Shown: positions 1 through 6,107 of the stretch, piece by piece
How the letters are laid out: every line of letters begins with the position of its first letter
How positions within the stretch are numbered: the first letter of the stretch is position 1
Translations under genes and position numbers: made by a program
NCBI GenBank assembly: GCA_016202915.1
Contig: JACQNT010000162.1
Coordinates: forward strand, 1-18,251
Direction of reading: 5' to 3'
Source of the DNA: Acidobacteriota bacterium
GTDB lineage: Bacteria; Acidobacteriota; Polarisedimenticolia; Gp22-AA2
Length of the DNA stretch: 18,251 nt
Notes under the pieces: model-generated
Databases searched by the model: none
Seen by the model: the letters and a program-made list of their open reading frames with translations, nothing else
Told to the model about the DNA's origin: nothing

Positions 1-326
1 GGGGCGTCGCGGACCTGCTGGGCGCCGTCGCGGCGCTGCGCGAGGAGGGGTTGCGCCGCTTCAGCACCGCCGACCTGAACCGGGCCCTGCGGGAGATCAT
101 CCGCGAGAGGCAGCCTCCCGCGGCGGGCGGGCGCGAGGTCCGCTTCTACTCCATGACACAGACGGGGACCACGCCCCTGCGCTTCGTGGTCTCCAGCAAC
201 GAGAGGAGGGTCCACGCCACCTACCGCCGGTTCATGGAGGGACGGCTCCGGTCCCGCCTCGGCCTCGCCGCTTCGCCCGTCCTGCTGAGTTTCAGGCGCA
301 GCGGGCCTTCGCGGCCTTCGCGTTGA
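1..326 (+). CDS. der: GTPase Der (EngA), C-terminal KH-like domain, 5' end outside the window
   Basis: Partial gene, open from base 3 to the TGA at 324-326. The roughly 107 visible residues match the C-terminal KH-like domain of Der, a double-GTPase that acts in 50S ribosomal subunit assembly. Recognisable family features, in order, are the NRALREIIRERQPP segment, a basic strand with the Y-S-M-T-Q-T motif (usually Y-x-T-Q), the FVVSSNE segment, and the closing 'P-V-L-L-S-F-R-R-S', which corresponds to the family's P-I-x-x-x-F-R ending. The two GTPase domains lie upstream and are not seen. The frame is uninterrupted. The last nine residues are a short Ser/Pro/Arg-rich tail. Identification rests on pattern memory of the KH domain and is fairly secure. 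Confidence 0.85.
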   Translation, partial: GVADLLGAVAALREEGLRRFSTADLNRALREIIRERQPPAAGGREVRFYSMTQTGTTPLRFVVSSNERRVHATYRRFMEGRLRSRLGLAASPVLLSFRRSGPSRPSR

Positions 327-351
327 CACCCTCCGGGGTGGGTGTTATATT
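323..351 (+). promoter_or_regulatory. Sigma-70-type promoter of the mglA-like gene
   Basis: TTGACA at 323-328 and TATATT at 346-351 are separated by exactly 17 bp, which fits the housekeeping sigma consensus well. Transcription would start near 358, leaving a leader of about 15 nt before the ATG at 373. The -35 box overlaps the TGA of der (324-326), so the downstream unit has its own start even though the genes are only 46 bp apart. Confidence 0.7.
327..340 (+). terminator. GC hairpin directly after the der stop codon
   Basis: CACCC (327-331) can pair with GGGTG (336-340) around a TCCG loop, starting at the base after the der TGA. A short T-containing stretch (GTTATATT) follows a few bases later. 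It also forms most of the spacer of the mglA promoter, so terminator function is a guess. Confidence 0.3.
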
Positions 352-372
352 CGCGAAATCTGCGGAGTCCGG

Positions 373-1632
373 ATGGTCCTGTTCAATTACACCACCCGCG
401 AGTTGACGGCCAAGATCGTCTACTACGGTCCCGGGCTCTGCGGCAAGACGACTAATCTACAGTACATCTACGACACGCTTCCGGACAACATCAAGAAAGG
501 GAAGATGCTCTCCCTGGCGACCAAGACCGATCGCACGCTGTTTTTCGACTTCCTGCCGCTCGAGCTCGGGAAGATCCGCGGCATGAAGACCCGGGTCCAG
601 CTCTACACCGTCCCGGGGCAGGTCTTCTACAACTCCACGCGGAAGCTCGTGCTCAAGGGCGCGGACGGCCTCGTTTTCGTGGCCGACTCGCAGTCCAAGA
701 TGCTCGAGGCCAACGTTGAGAGCTACAAGAACCTCGAGGACAACCTGCGTGAGATGGGCCTGCGCCTCGAGGAGCTGCCGCTCGTGATGCAGTTCAACAA
801 GCGCGACCTGCCGAGCCTCGCGTCGGTGGAGGAGATGAACACCCAGATCAACCGCCACAACGCCCCCTTCTACGAGGCCGTGGCGACGAGCGGGATCGGC
901 GTGGAGGACACGCTGAAGGCGATCACCAAGCTCGTGCTCAACAATCTGGCGGCCAAGTACCGGCTGGAGGGCGCCCCGGCGCCCTCCGAGGTCGGCGCGG
1001 TGCGTCCCGCAGCCGAACCGGCCGCGGCGCCGCCGCCCCGGCCGGCCCCGGCGCCCGCGCCTCCCGTCGAGCGGGCGCCACAGGCGCTTCCCGAGGACCT
1101 CGCCCTCGAGAGCCTCGAGGTGGAGGAGCCGGCCGCGGTTCGCCCCTCCGCTCCGCCGCGCGCCGAGTCGCCGCGCGGGAAGGTGGCCGCTCTGCGGCCC
1201 GGCGCCCCGGTACCCGAGGAGGTGATTGAGCTGGAAGAGGAGGTCGATCTCCCGGGCATGGAGGAGCCCCATGACGGGTCGGTCGATCTGGGAGAGGACC
1301 TGCTCAACGAGCTGGAGGAGGAGCCGGTGGCCGCGCAGGCCAGCGCCCGGGCGGGCGCGGCGGCGCGCCTCCCGCCCGCCTCGCCGTTACGGGAGGTGCC
1401 GCGGCCGGGGCCCGGCGAAGTCGAGGAGCCGATCGACCTGGAAGAGCCGATCGATCTCGACGAAGATTGGGACCCCGCCGGCGCGTCGCCGGTCTCCGTC
1501 GCGAACGCTTCCATCGACATCGGCGTCCTGGCTCCCGGCCAGGAGCGCGCGATCGATCTCCCCGTCACGGCCACGGTCGACGGCAGGCCGGTCCGCCTGA
1601 GGCTCAGGGTCACCGTCCGGTTGTCGCGCTGA
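373..1632 (+). CDS. mglA: MglA-like small GTPase with long acidic/proline-rich C-terminal tail
   Basis: The first 198 residues are a complete MglA-type Ras-like GTPase. The P-loop GPGLCGKT is at residues 19-26. The family's TVPGQ motif (in place of DxxG) is at 79-83, NKRD at 142-145, and the ATSGIGV segment near 171-177. MglA proteins set cell polarity and gliding motility in Myxococcus, where the roadblock protein MglB is the GTPase activator; no MglB-like gene lies nearby here. Family members are usually about 195 residues, but this one has 419. The extra part is an Ala/Pro-rich and then strongly acidic linker (about 200-365), including a perfect tandem EEPIDL at 351-362, followed by a short beta-rich end (about 370-419) that could be a small folded domain. 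The ATG has a modest CGGAG ribosome site. The CPBP gene follows 13 nt later. The GTPase call is firm; the role of the tail is unknown. Confidence 0.88.
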   Translation: MVLFNYTTRELTAKIVYYGPGLCGKTTNLQYIYDTLPDNIKKGKMLSLATKTDRTLFFDFLPLELGKIRGMKTRVQLYTVPGQVFYNSTRKLVLKGADGLVFVADSQSKMLEANVESYKNLEDNLREMGLRLEELPLVMQFNKRDLPSLASVEEMNTQINRHNAPFYEAVATSGIGVEDTLKAITKLVLNNLAAKYRLEGAPAPSEVGAVRPAAEPAAAPPPRPAPAPAPPVERAPQALPEDLALESLEVEEPAAVRPSAPPRAESPRGKVAALRPGAPVPEEVIELEEEVDLPGMEEPHDGSVDLGEDLLNELEEEPVAAQASARAGAAARLPPASPLREVPRPGPGEVEEPIDLEEPIDLDEDWDPAGASPVSVANASIDIGVLAPGQERAIDLPVTATVDGRPVRLRLRVTVRLSR

Positions 1633-1645
1633 GGGCGGGTCGAGG

Positions 1646-2467
1646 ATGAACGAGGGGCCCGCCCCTCTCCCGATCGGCGGCGCCGCTCCCGCTGGAGTTC
1701 CCCTCCAACGCTCCGCGCGTCACGCCCCGGAACTGCGCGAGATGGCGCTCATCGGCGGTCTCGCCTTCTTCCTCAATCTCTTCCCCGGAACAGTGCTGCA
1801 GATCCTGAGCCTGCGCTGGGGACTGGTGCTGACCCAGATGCTGTTCATCGCCGCGCCGGTCCTGACGGCGCTGCGCTGGTTCTACCTCGATCCGAAGGCC
1901 ACCCTCTCGTGGCGGCGTCCCGCGGCCCGGGGGCTCCTGGCGACCGTCCTGGGAACCGCCGGGCTGAACCATCTCCTGACCCTCACCGGGGCCTGGCAGG
2001 AGAAGGTCCTGCCCACACCCGAGTCGGTGCGCGCCTTCTTCGAGGGGCTCTTCGTCTACCGCGGGCCTCTCGATTATGTGCTGCTCCTGGGGGCCTTCGC
2101 CGCGGTGCCCGCGATCTGCGAGGAGCTCCTCTTCAGGGGCTTCCTGCAGGCCGGCCTCGTGCGGCTTCTCGGGAGCGCCCCGAAAGGGATCGCCGCGTCC
2201 TCCCTGGTCTTCGCCGCCTTCCATCTCGATCCGTGGCGTTTCCCCGGGATCCTGATCCTCGGGCTGTTCCTCGGCTTCCTGGTGCACAGGAGCGGCAGCC
2301 TGATCCCGGCCATCCTGGCCCACGCCCTGAACAACGTCCTGTCGATCACCGTGGCGGTCACCTCCGAGGCGCGCGTCGACGCGCCCGGGGGAACCGTCTG
2401 GACGGTCGGCGCCGCCGCTGTTCTGGTCGCGATCGCGGCGTGGCTGCTGCGCCGCAGGACCGGCTGA
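1646..2467 (+). CDS. CPBP-family intramembrane glutamic-type metalloprotease
   Basis: A 273-residue polytopic membrane protein. It carries the three CPBP (Abi/CaaX protease-like) motifs: EELLFRG with E159, E160 and R164; FAAFH ending in H193; and HALNN with H226 and N230. These form the active site in families such as Rce1 and its bacterial relatives, which cleave substrates inside the membrane. Hydrophobic segments lie before, between and after the motifs, and the protein ends in a positively charged LLRRR tail. The first 32 residues are Pro/Ala-rich and not membrane-like, and the ATG at 1646 has no well-spaced ribosome site, so the ATG at 1742 is a possible alternative start. The gene sits 13 nt after the MglA-like gene and is probably co-transcribed with it. 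The substrate is unknown; prenyl-protein processing, bacteriocin immunity and signalling roles are all known in the family. Confidence 0.85.
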   Translation: MNEGPAPLPIGGAAPAGVPLQRSARHAPELREMALIGGLAFFLNLFPGTVLQILSLRWGLVLTQMLFIAAPVLTALRWFYLDPKATLSWRRPAARGLLATVLGTAGLNHLLTLTGAWQEKVLPTPESVRAFFEGLFVYRGPLDYVLLLGAFAAVPAICEELLFRGFLQAGLVRLLGSAPKGIAASSLVFAAFHLDPWRFPGILILGLFLGFLVHRSGSLIPAILAHALNNVLSITVAVTSEARVDAPGGTVWTVGAAAVLVAIAAWLLRRRTG

Positions 2468-2483
2468 CGCCGCCTGTTCGGCG
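2468..2483 (+). terminator. GC hairpin directly after the CPBP gene
   Basis: CGCCG (2468-2472) can pair with CGGCG (2479-2483) around a 6-nt CCTGTT loop, starting at the base after the stop codon. There is no U-tract. It resembles the hairpins after der, the exported unknown gene, glnE and hisC. Confidence 0.3.
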
Positions 2484-2493
2484 CGCGGCCGCG

Positions 2494-2502
2494 TGCTATA
2501 AT
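2494..2502 (+). promoter_or_regulatory. Extended -10 promoter for the exported protein gene
   Basis: TGCTATAAT holds a perfect -10 box (2497-2502) preceded by the extended TGn element. The region 17 bp upstream (CTGTTC) is a poor -35, as expected when an extended -10 is used. The start point would be near 2509, giving a leader of about 40 nt. The 9-mer is identical to the one upstream of glnA. Confidence 0.6.
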
Positions 2503-2548
2503 CCTGCGCCCTTCGAGAGCCCGGAGAGATCCTGGAGGAGGAGATTCG

Positions 2549-3682
2549 ATGCGATCCCCGCGTGCGGCAGCCCTCACGGGCGCCGTCCTGTGGGCCTTCA
2601 TGGCCGCGCCGGCGGCCGCCCAGCCCGCGTCGCTGTTCAGCGTCTACCCTTCCTACAGCGCCAAGTTCGACATCGGCACGGAGAAGTTCTCGCTGGTCAC
2701 CAGCCTGGTGATTTACAACCTCAGCGGCCAGACGCTCACCGACGTGAGCTTCAAGCAGACCTATCCCGATGGCGTGTCCGTCAAGGAGACCTACCAGCGC
2801 GAGGTCGGCACGGAGGCGACGGGAGAGCAGTCCTCGGCGGGCAAGGTCGAAGGGAACGTCTTTCACCGGAGCACGCCCTCGTTCAAGAACCGGCAGTACG
2901 TCTGGATCTGGAACGAGCTGCAGATGGCCCGGCGCCTAAACACCATCACGTTCCCGGGCGTGGAGATCTCCTACATCGATCCGGAGGGGCAGAGACAGAC
3001 GACGAAGCTGCAGGACAACACCTACGACCTGTTCATCTATTCGAACGTGGTGGGAGGCCTGGAGAGGTTCCTGCGGAAGTACAACAACATCACGTTCGAT
3101 TTCGCCAAGGCCTCCCCCGCACGCAAGGAGTGGGAATTCGCCCCGATCGCGGCCAGCGCCCAGGGCCGTTTCCCGACCGGGGTCGTCGGCACCTTCCCCG
3201 GGGAGGACCAGTACAACGGCCACTTCCGGCTGCGCAGCGGCCCGCCGGGCGACCAGATCCAGATCGTCGGCTTCTACCAGGCCACGGACAAGAAGGACCG
3301 CGTGGCCGACCGCGAGGCGCTGAGGAAGCGGCTGCGCGAGTACCTGCGCTGGTGCGGCGAGTTCGAGTTCGCGCCGGAGGACCTCCAGGTCAACCAGGGA
3401 CCCTGGAAGAAATATGACGGCGCCTGGTCCGTGGACGGCCGGTGGGTGGATACGATCCAGGATCGCCTCGGGGAGGGGCCGCTGAAGGCGAAGGTCTTCT
3501 GGGCCCCGCGCGAGGACGTCGAATACTTCATCCTCATGCTGGCGCACGGACGCGGGGTGGGGGCCGAGGCGAGCGGCCGTCCGAATCCCGGCAAGGAGGC
3601 GGAGCTCGTCGCGGAGATGGGCCGCCTGATGGAGAGCTTCAAGTCCCTGATCATCCCGCTCTCCTCCGACCGGAGGCGCTGA
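2549..3682 (+). CDS. Exported protein of unknown function
   Basis: I do not recognise this 377-residue protein as a named family. It has a clear Sec signal peptide: Arg residues at 2 and 5, a hydrophobic core at 6-20, and a likely cut after AAA at 22-24. No lipobox or later membrane segment is seen, so it is probably periplasmic or secreted. The mature N-terminal half (about 35-180) has alternating strand-like sequence resembling an Ig-like or beta-sandwich fold ('SLVIYNLSGQTL'). The C-terminal half (about 200-377) is mixed alpha/beta and ends 'MESFKSLIIPL', which recalls the ending of PsbP/DUF1795-like domains; this resemblance is weak. A single Cys (in 'RWCGEF') argues against disulfides. 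The start is secured by a strong GGAGGAGGAG site at 2534-2543, 5 nt before the ATG, and an extended -10 promoter lies upstream. The gene is monocistronic and convergent with the AMMECR1 gene. Confidence 0.75.
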   Translation: MRSPRAAALTGAVLWAFMAAPAAAQPASLFSVYPSYSAKFDIGTEKFSLVTSLVIYNLSGQTLTDVSFKQTYPDGVSVKETYQREVGTEATGEQSSAGKVEGNVFHRSTPSFKNRQYVWIWNELQMARRLNTITFPGVEISYIDPEGQRQTTKLQDNTYDLFIYSNVVGGLERFLRKYNNITFDFAKASPARKEWEFAPIAASAQGRFPTGVVGTFPGEDQYNGHFRLRSGPPGDQIQIVGFYQATDKKDRVADREALRKRLREYLRWCGEFEFAPEDLQVNQGPWKKYDGAWSVDGRWVDTIQDRLGEGPLKAKVFWAPREDVEYFILMLAHGRGVGAEASGRPNPGKEAELVAEMGRLMESFKSLIIPLSSDRRR

Positions 3683-3697
3683 GACGGGGGCGCCGTC
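3683..3697. terminator. Compact hairpin between convergent stop codons
   Basis: GACGG (3683-3687) can pair with CCGTC (3693-3697) around a 5-nt loop. It fills almost exactly the 16 nt between the stop of the exported protein gene (3682) and the stop of the minus-strand AMMECR1 gene (3699). A symmetric stem in this place could end transcription from both sides. There is no U-tract. Confidence 0.35.
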
Positions 3698-3698
3698 C

Positions 3699-4517
3699 TC
3701 AGTGCCGGGCGCGCGGCGGCGGACGAGGCGGCTCCTCCGGTCCGGCGGGCGGATCGCCGGCCTCCTCCGGCGCGGGGGCCGCCGTCGCGGGCGGTGGCTG
3801 CGCCCCCGCGATGACCTCCGTCGTGAACACCTCCAGGCGTGCGGCGCTGGACCAGGCGCCCGCGGGGAGGGATGCCTGGCGGCAGAGCTCGTCGAGCGTC
3901 CGGGCGGCGTCCCAGCCCCGGGCGGCGGCGATGCCCGGCAGGAACACGGCGCGGCGCCCCCACTTCTCCAGGAACACCCCGTGCCTGTCGGTCCGAATGG
4001 CCCCGGGGCCGTCGATTCTCTCCCGCTTGCCGATCACCGCGATCTCGATCTCCGTCCCGTCGAGGTCGAGAGCGGTCAGGGGCAGGAACCGCGGGTCGCG
4101 GGTGGCCGCGCGCCGCACGAATACAATCACTTGATGATAGAGCGGGCGCGTGGCCTCGATCTCGCCCTGACTGCCGCGCACCCCGCCGTCTTTCCTCAGC
4201 GTCACCCAGCAGCCGCGCGGCGCCGCCAGGCGCTGCGTGACGTCGAGATCCGCGAGGTCGCTGTCCTGGATGGGGTGGCCGGTCAGGTGTCCCGCGAGCG
4301 TCCGCCAGGCCAGACGCAGCAGGATGTCGCGCTCCGCGGCGTCGAGGGGCGCAACGGGATCGACCTCCGTCGCCTCTGGAAGCGGCTCCCCGGCCGGGGC
4401 GGGCTCGGGCGGTCCGGGAGCCGCCGGGCCGGACTCCGTCGGCGGCTCACGGGCGGGCGCCAGCGCCGCCGGCAGGAACGCCAGCCAGATGAGCGCGCCT
4501 CCGAGGGCTCCGGGCAC
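3699..4517 (-). CDS. AMMECR1-domain protein, probably exported, with the Cys motif lost
   Basis: Residues about 58-237 (numbered from the GTG at 4517) follow the AMMECR1 pattern. In order they show the 'LLRLAWRTL' helix, 'CWVTLRKDGGVRG', 'PLYHQV', 'AATRDPRFLPLTALDL', 'IEIAVIG', 'DRHGVFLEKWGRRAVFLPGIA', 'GWDAARTLDELC', 'LPAGAW' and 'LEVFTTEV'. The family usually has L-R-G-C-I-G; here residues 114-118 read RGSQG, so the conserved Cys is missing. The domain lies between a hydrophobic N-terminus (about 4-20, signal-peptide- or anchor-like, ending 'AALAPA') with a Pro-rich spacer, and a Pro-rich tail of 34 residues. AMMECR1 proteins are normally cytoplasmic and of unknown biochemical role. The start is uncertain: the frame is open to an ATG at 4628, and a TTG at 4556 is possible. 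I chose 4517 because a minus-strand -10 box at 4532-4527 would start transcription near 4520, giving an almost leaderless message. No MEMO or radical-SAM partner is nearby. Confidence 0.8.
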   Translation of the reverse strand: MPGALGGALIWLAFLPAALAPAREPPTESGPAAPGPPEPAPAGEPLPEATEVDPVAPLDAAERDILLRLAWRTLAGHLTGHPIQDSDLADLDVTQRLAAPRGCWVTLRKDGGVRGSQGEIEATRPLYHQVIVFVRRAATRDPRFLPLTALDLDGTEIEIAVIGKRERIDGPGAIRTDRHGVFLEKWGRRAVFLPGIAAARGWDAARTLDELCRQASLPAGAWSSAARLEVFTTEVIAGAQPPPATAAPAPEEAGDPPAGPEEPPRPPPRARH

Positions 4518-4526
4518 GGGAGCGCG

Positions 4527-4556
4527 ACTATAGCATCGCGCCGGAAGGGCCGGCAA
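4527..4556 (-). promoter_or_regulatory. Minus-strand promoter of the AMMECR1 gene
   Basis: Read on the minus strand, TTGCCG (4556-4551) and TATAGT (4532-4527) are 18 bp apart, with a TGC extended element just before the -10. The predicted start near 4520 falls about 3 nt before the GTG at 4517. It is divergent from, and 50 bp away from, the glnA -10 box. Confidence 0.45.
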
Positions 4557-4581
4557 GCGCGGCGCCGCCCCGCCCTCCGCA

Positions 4582-4607
4582 TTGACAGCCGGCCGCCGTG
4601 CTATAAT
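4582..4607 (+). promoter_or_regulatory. Promoter of glnA with perfect boxes but a short spacer
   Basis: TTGACA (4582-4587) and TATAAT (4602-4607) both match consensus perfectly, but only 14 bp separate them instead of about 17. A TGC extended -10 element precedes TATAAT and may carry recognition on its own. Transcription would begin near 4614, about 44 nt before the glnA ATG. I see no sigma-54 (-24/-12) pattern. Confidence 0.6.
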
Positions 4608-4657
4608 TCGTTCCCTTCTTTTCGTCAACCCCTCTCTTGAAGGAGCGACCGACCCAC

Positions 4658-6073
4658 ATGCGAAAGCCGGCGGACGTGTTGAAGATGGTCAAGGACAACG
4701 ACATCAAGATCGTGGACCTCCGCTTCATGGACATGCCCGGTCTCTGGCAGCACTTCTCGGTTCCCGCCCACGAGCTCACGGAGAACTCCTTCGAGGACGG
4801 GTTCGGGTTCGACGGCTCCAGCATCCGCGGGTTCCAGGCGATTCATGAAAGTGACATGCTCGTGGTCCCCGACCCGGACACGGCTTTCGTCGACATGTTC
4901 ACCGAGGTCCCGACCTTGAACCTGATCTGCAATGTCGTCGATCCGGTCACCAAGGAGCGCTACGGCCGCGACCCGCGCGCCATCGCCCAGCGGGCCGAGA
5001 ACTACCTCCAGTACACCAAGATCGCCGACACGGCCTACTTCGGACCGGAGGCGGAGTTCTTCATCTTCGACGATGTGCGCTTCGACCAGAACGCCCACTG
5101 CGGCTACTACTACGTCGACTCGATCGAGGGCCAGTGGAACTCGGGCAGGGAGGACCGGCCGAACCTCGGCTACAAGCCGCGGCACAAGGAAGGGTACTTC
5201 CCGGTCCCGCCCCACGATCACTTCCAGGACCTGCGCTCGGAGATGGTGCTCAATCTAGAAGCCTGCGGGATGAGGGTCGAGGCGCACCACCACGAGGTCG
5301 CGACCGGCGGGCAGATGGAGATCGACGTCCGCTTCGACAGCCTGACGCGCGCCGCCGACCACGTGGTGATGTACAAGTACGTCGTCAAGAACACCGCGAT
5401 CAAGAGGGGACACACCGTCACCTTCATGCCGAAGCCGCTGTTCGGAGACAACGGCTCGGGCATGCACTGCCACCAGAGCCTCTGGAAGGGCGGCAAGAAC
5501 CTGTTCGCGGGAGAGGGGTACGGCGGGTTCTCGGAGATGGGCCTGCACTACATCGGCGGCCTGCTGAAGCACTCTCCGGCGCTGTCGGCGATCATCGCCC
5601 CGACGACCAACTCCTACAAGCGCCTCACGCCGGGCTTCGAGGCCCCGGTGAACCTCGCCTACTCCCGGCGGAACCGGTCCGCGGCCATCCGGATCCCGAT
5701 GATCTCCTCGAGCCCGGGCGCGATCCGCCTCGAGTACCGGCCGCCCGATCCGTCGTGCAACCCCTACCTGGCCTTCGCGGCCATGCTCATGGCCGGCCTC
5801 GACGGGATCGAGAGCCGGATCGACCCAGGCAAGCCACTGGACAAGGATATCTACGGCCTCGGACCGCAGGAGCTGAAGAAGATCCGCTCGCTCCCCGCGT
5901 CCCTCGAGGCGGCTCTCAGGCACCTCGAGGAGGACCACGAGTTCCTTCTCAGGGGGGAGGTTTTCACGGAGGATAACCTCCGGCAGTGGATCGAGTACAA
6001 GCGGGAGCGCGAGGTCAACGCCATGCGGCTCCGGCCGCACCCCTACGAGTTCGCCCTCTACTTCGACATCTGA
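4658..6073 (+). CDS. glnA: Type I glutamine synthetase (GSI-beta type)
   Basis: Makes glutamine from glutamate, ammonia and ATP in the cytoplasm as a dodecamer. The 471 residues match the usual family length. Visible signatures are DGSSIRGF (from D52), the metal-binding GPEAEFFIF segment, the EAHHHEVATGGQ segment, the ATP-site GSGMHCHQS (266-274), 'NSYKRLTPGFEAP', and 'RLEYRPPDPSCNPYLAF' near the end. Tyr399 in DKDIYGL sits where the adenylylated tyrosine lies in E. coli GlnA (Tyr397). This makes it a GSI-beta enzyme controlled by GlnE, and the next gene is glnE. The frame is open upstream to a TTG at 4637. I start at the ATG at 4658 because the protein then begins like its relatives ('MRKPADVLKMV') and AAGGAG (4640-4645) lies 12 nt upstream, slightly far for a ribosome site. 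No PII (glnB) or glnD gene is in view. Confidence 0.97.
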   Translation: MRKPADVLKMVKDNDIKIVDLRFMDMPGLWQHFSVPAHELTENSFEDGFGFDGSSIRGFQAIHESDMLVVPDPDTAFVDMFTEVPTLNLICNVVDPVTKERYGRDPRAIAQRAENYLQYTKIADTAYFGPEAEFFIFDDVRFDQNAHCGYYYVDSIEGQWNSGREDRPNLGYKPRHKEGYFPVPPHDHFQDLRSEMVLNLEACGMRVEAHHHEVATGGQMEIDVRFDSLTRAADHVVMYKYVVKNTAIKRGHTVTFMPKPLFGDNGSGMHCHQSLWKGGKNLFAGEGYGGFSEMGLHYIGGLLKHSPALSAIIAPTTNSYKRLTPGFEAPVNLAYSRRNRSAAIRIPMISSSPGAIRLEYRPPDPSCNPYLAFAAMLMAGLDGIESRIDPGKPLDKDIYGLGPQELKKIRSLPASLEAALRHLEEDHEFLLRGEVFTEDNLRQWIEYKREREVNAMRLRPHPYEFALYFDI

Positions 6074-6107
6074 GGCGCCCGTGGGTGCGGTGCGCGGGAG
6101 ACCTCCC

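Noticed and set aside
1909..3417. A 502-codon plus-strand frame crossing the CPBP and exported-protein genes
   Set aside because: It runs across two well-supported genes and their promoter, in a different frame and with no recognisable domain.
3699..4517. AmmeMemoRadiSam gene cluster
   Set aside because: No MEMO or radical-SAM gene flanks the AMMECR1 gene, and its motif is altered.
4541..4657. Sigma-54 promoter for glnA
   Set aside because: No GG-N10-GC pattern with the -24/-12 context was found; a sigma-70-like pair is present instead.
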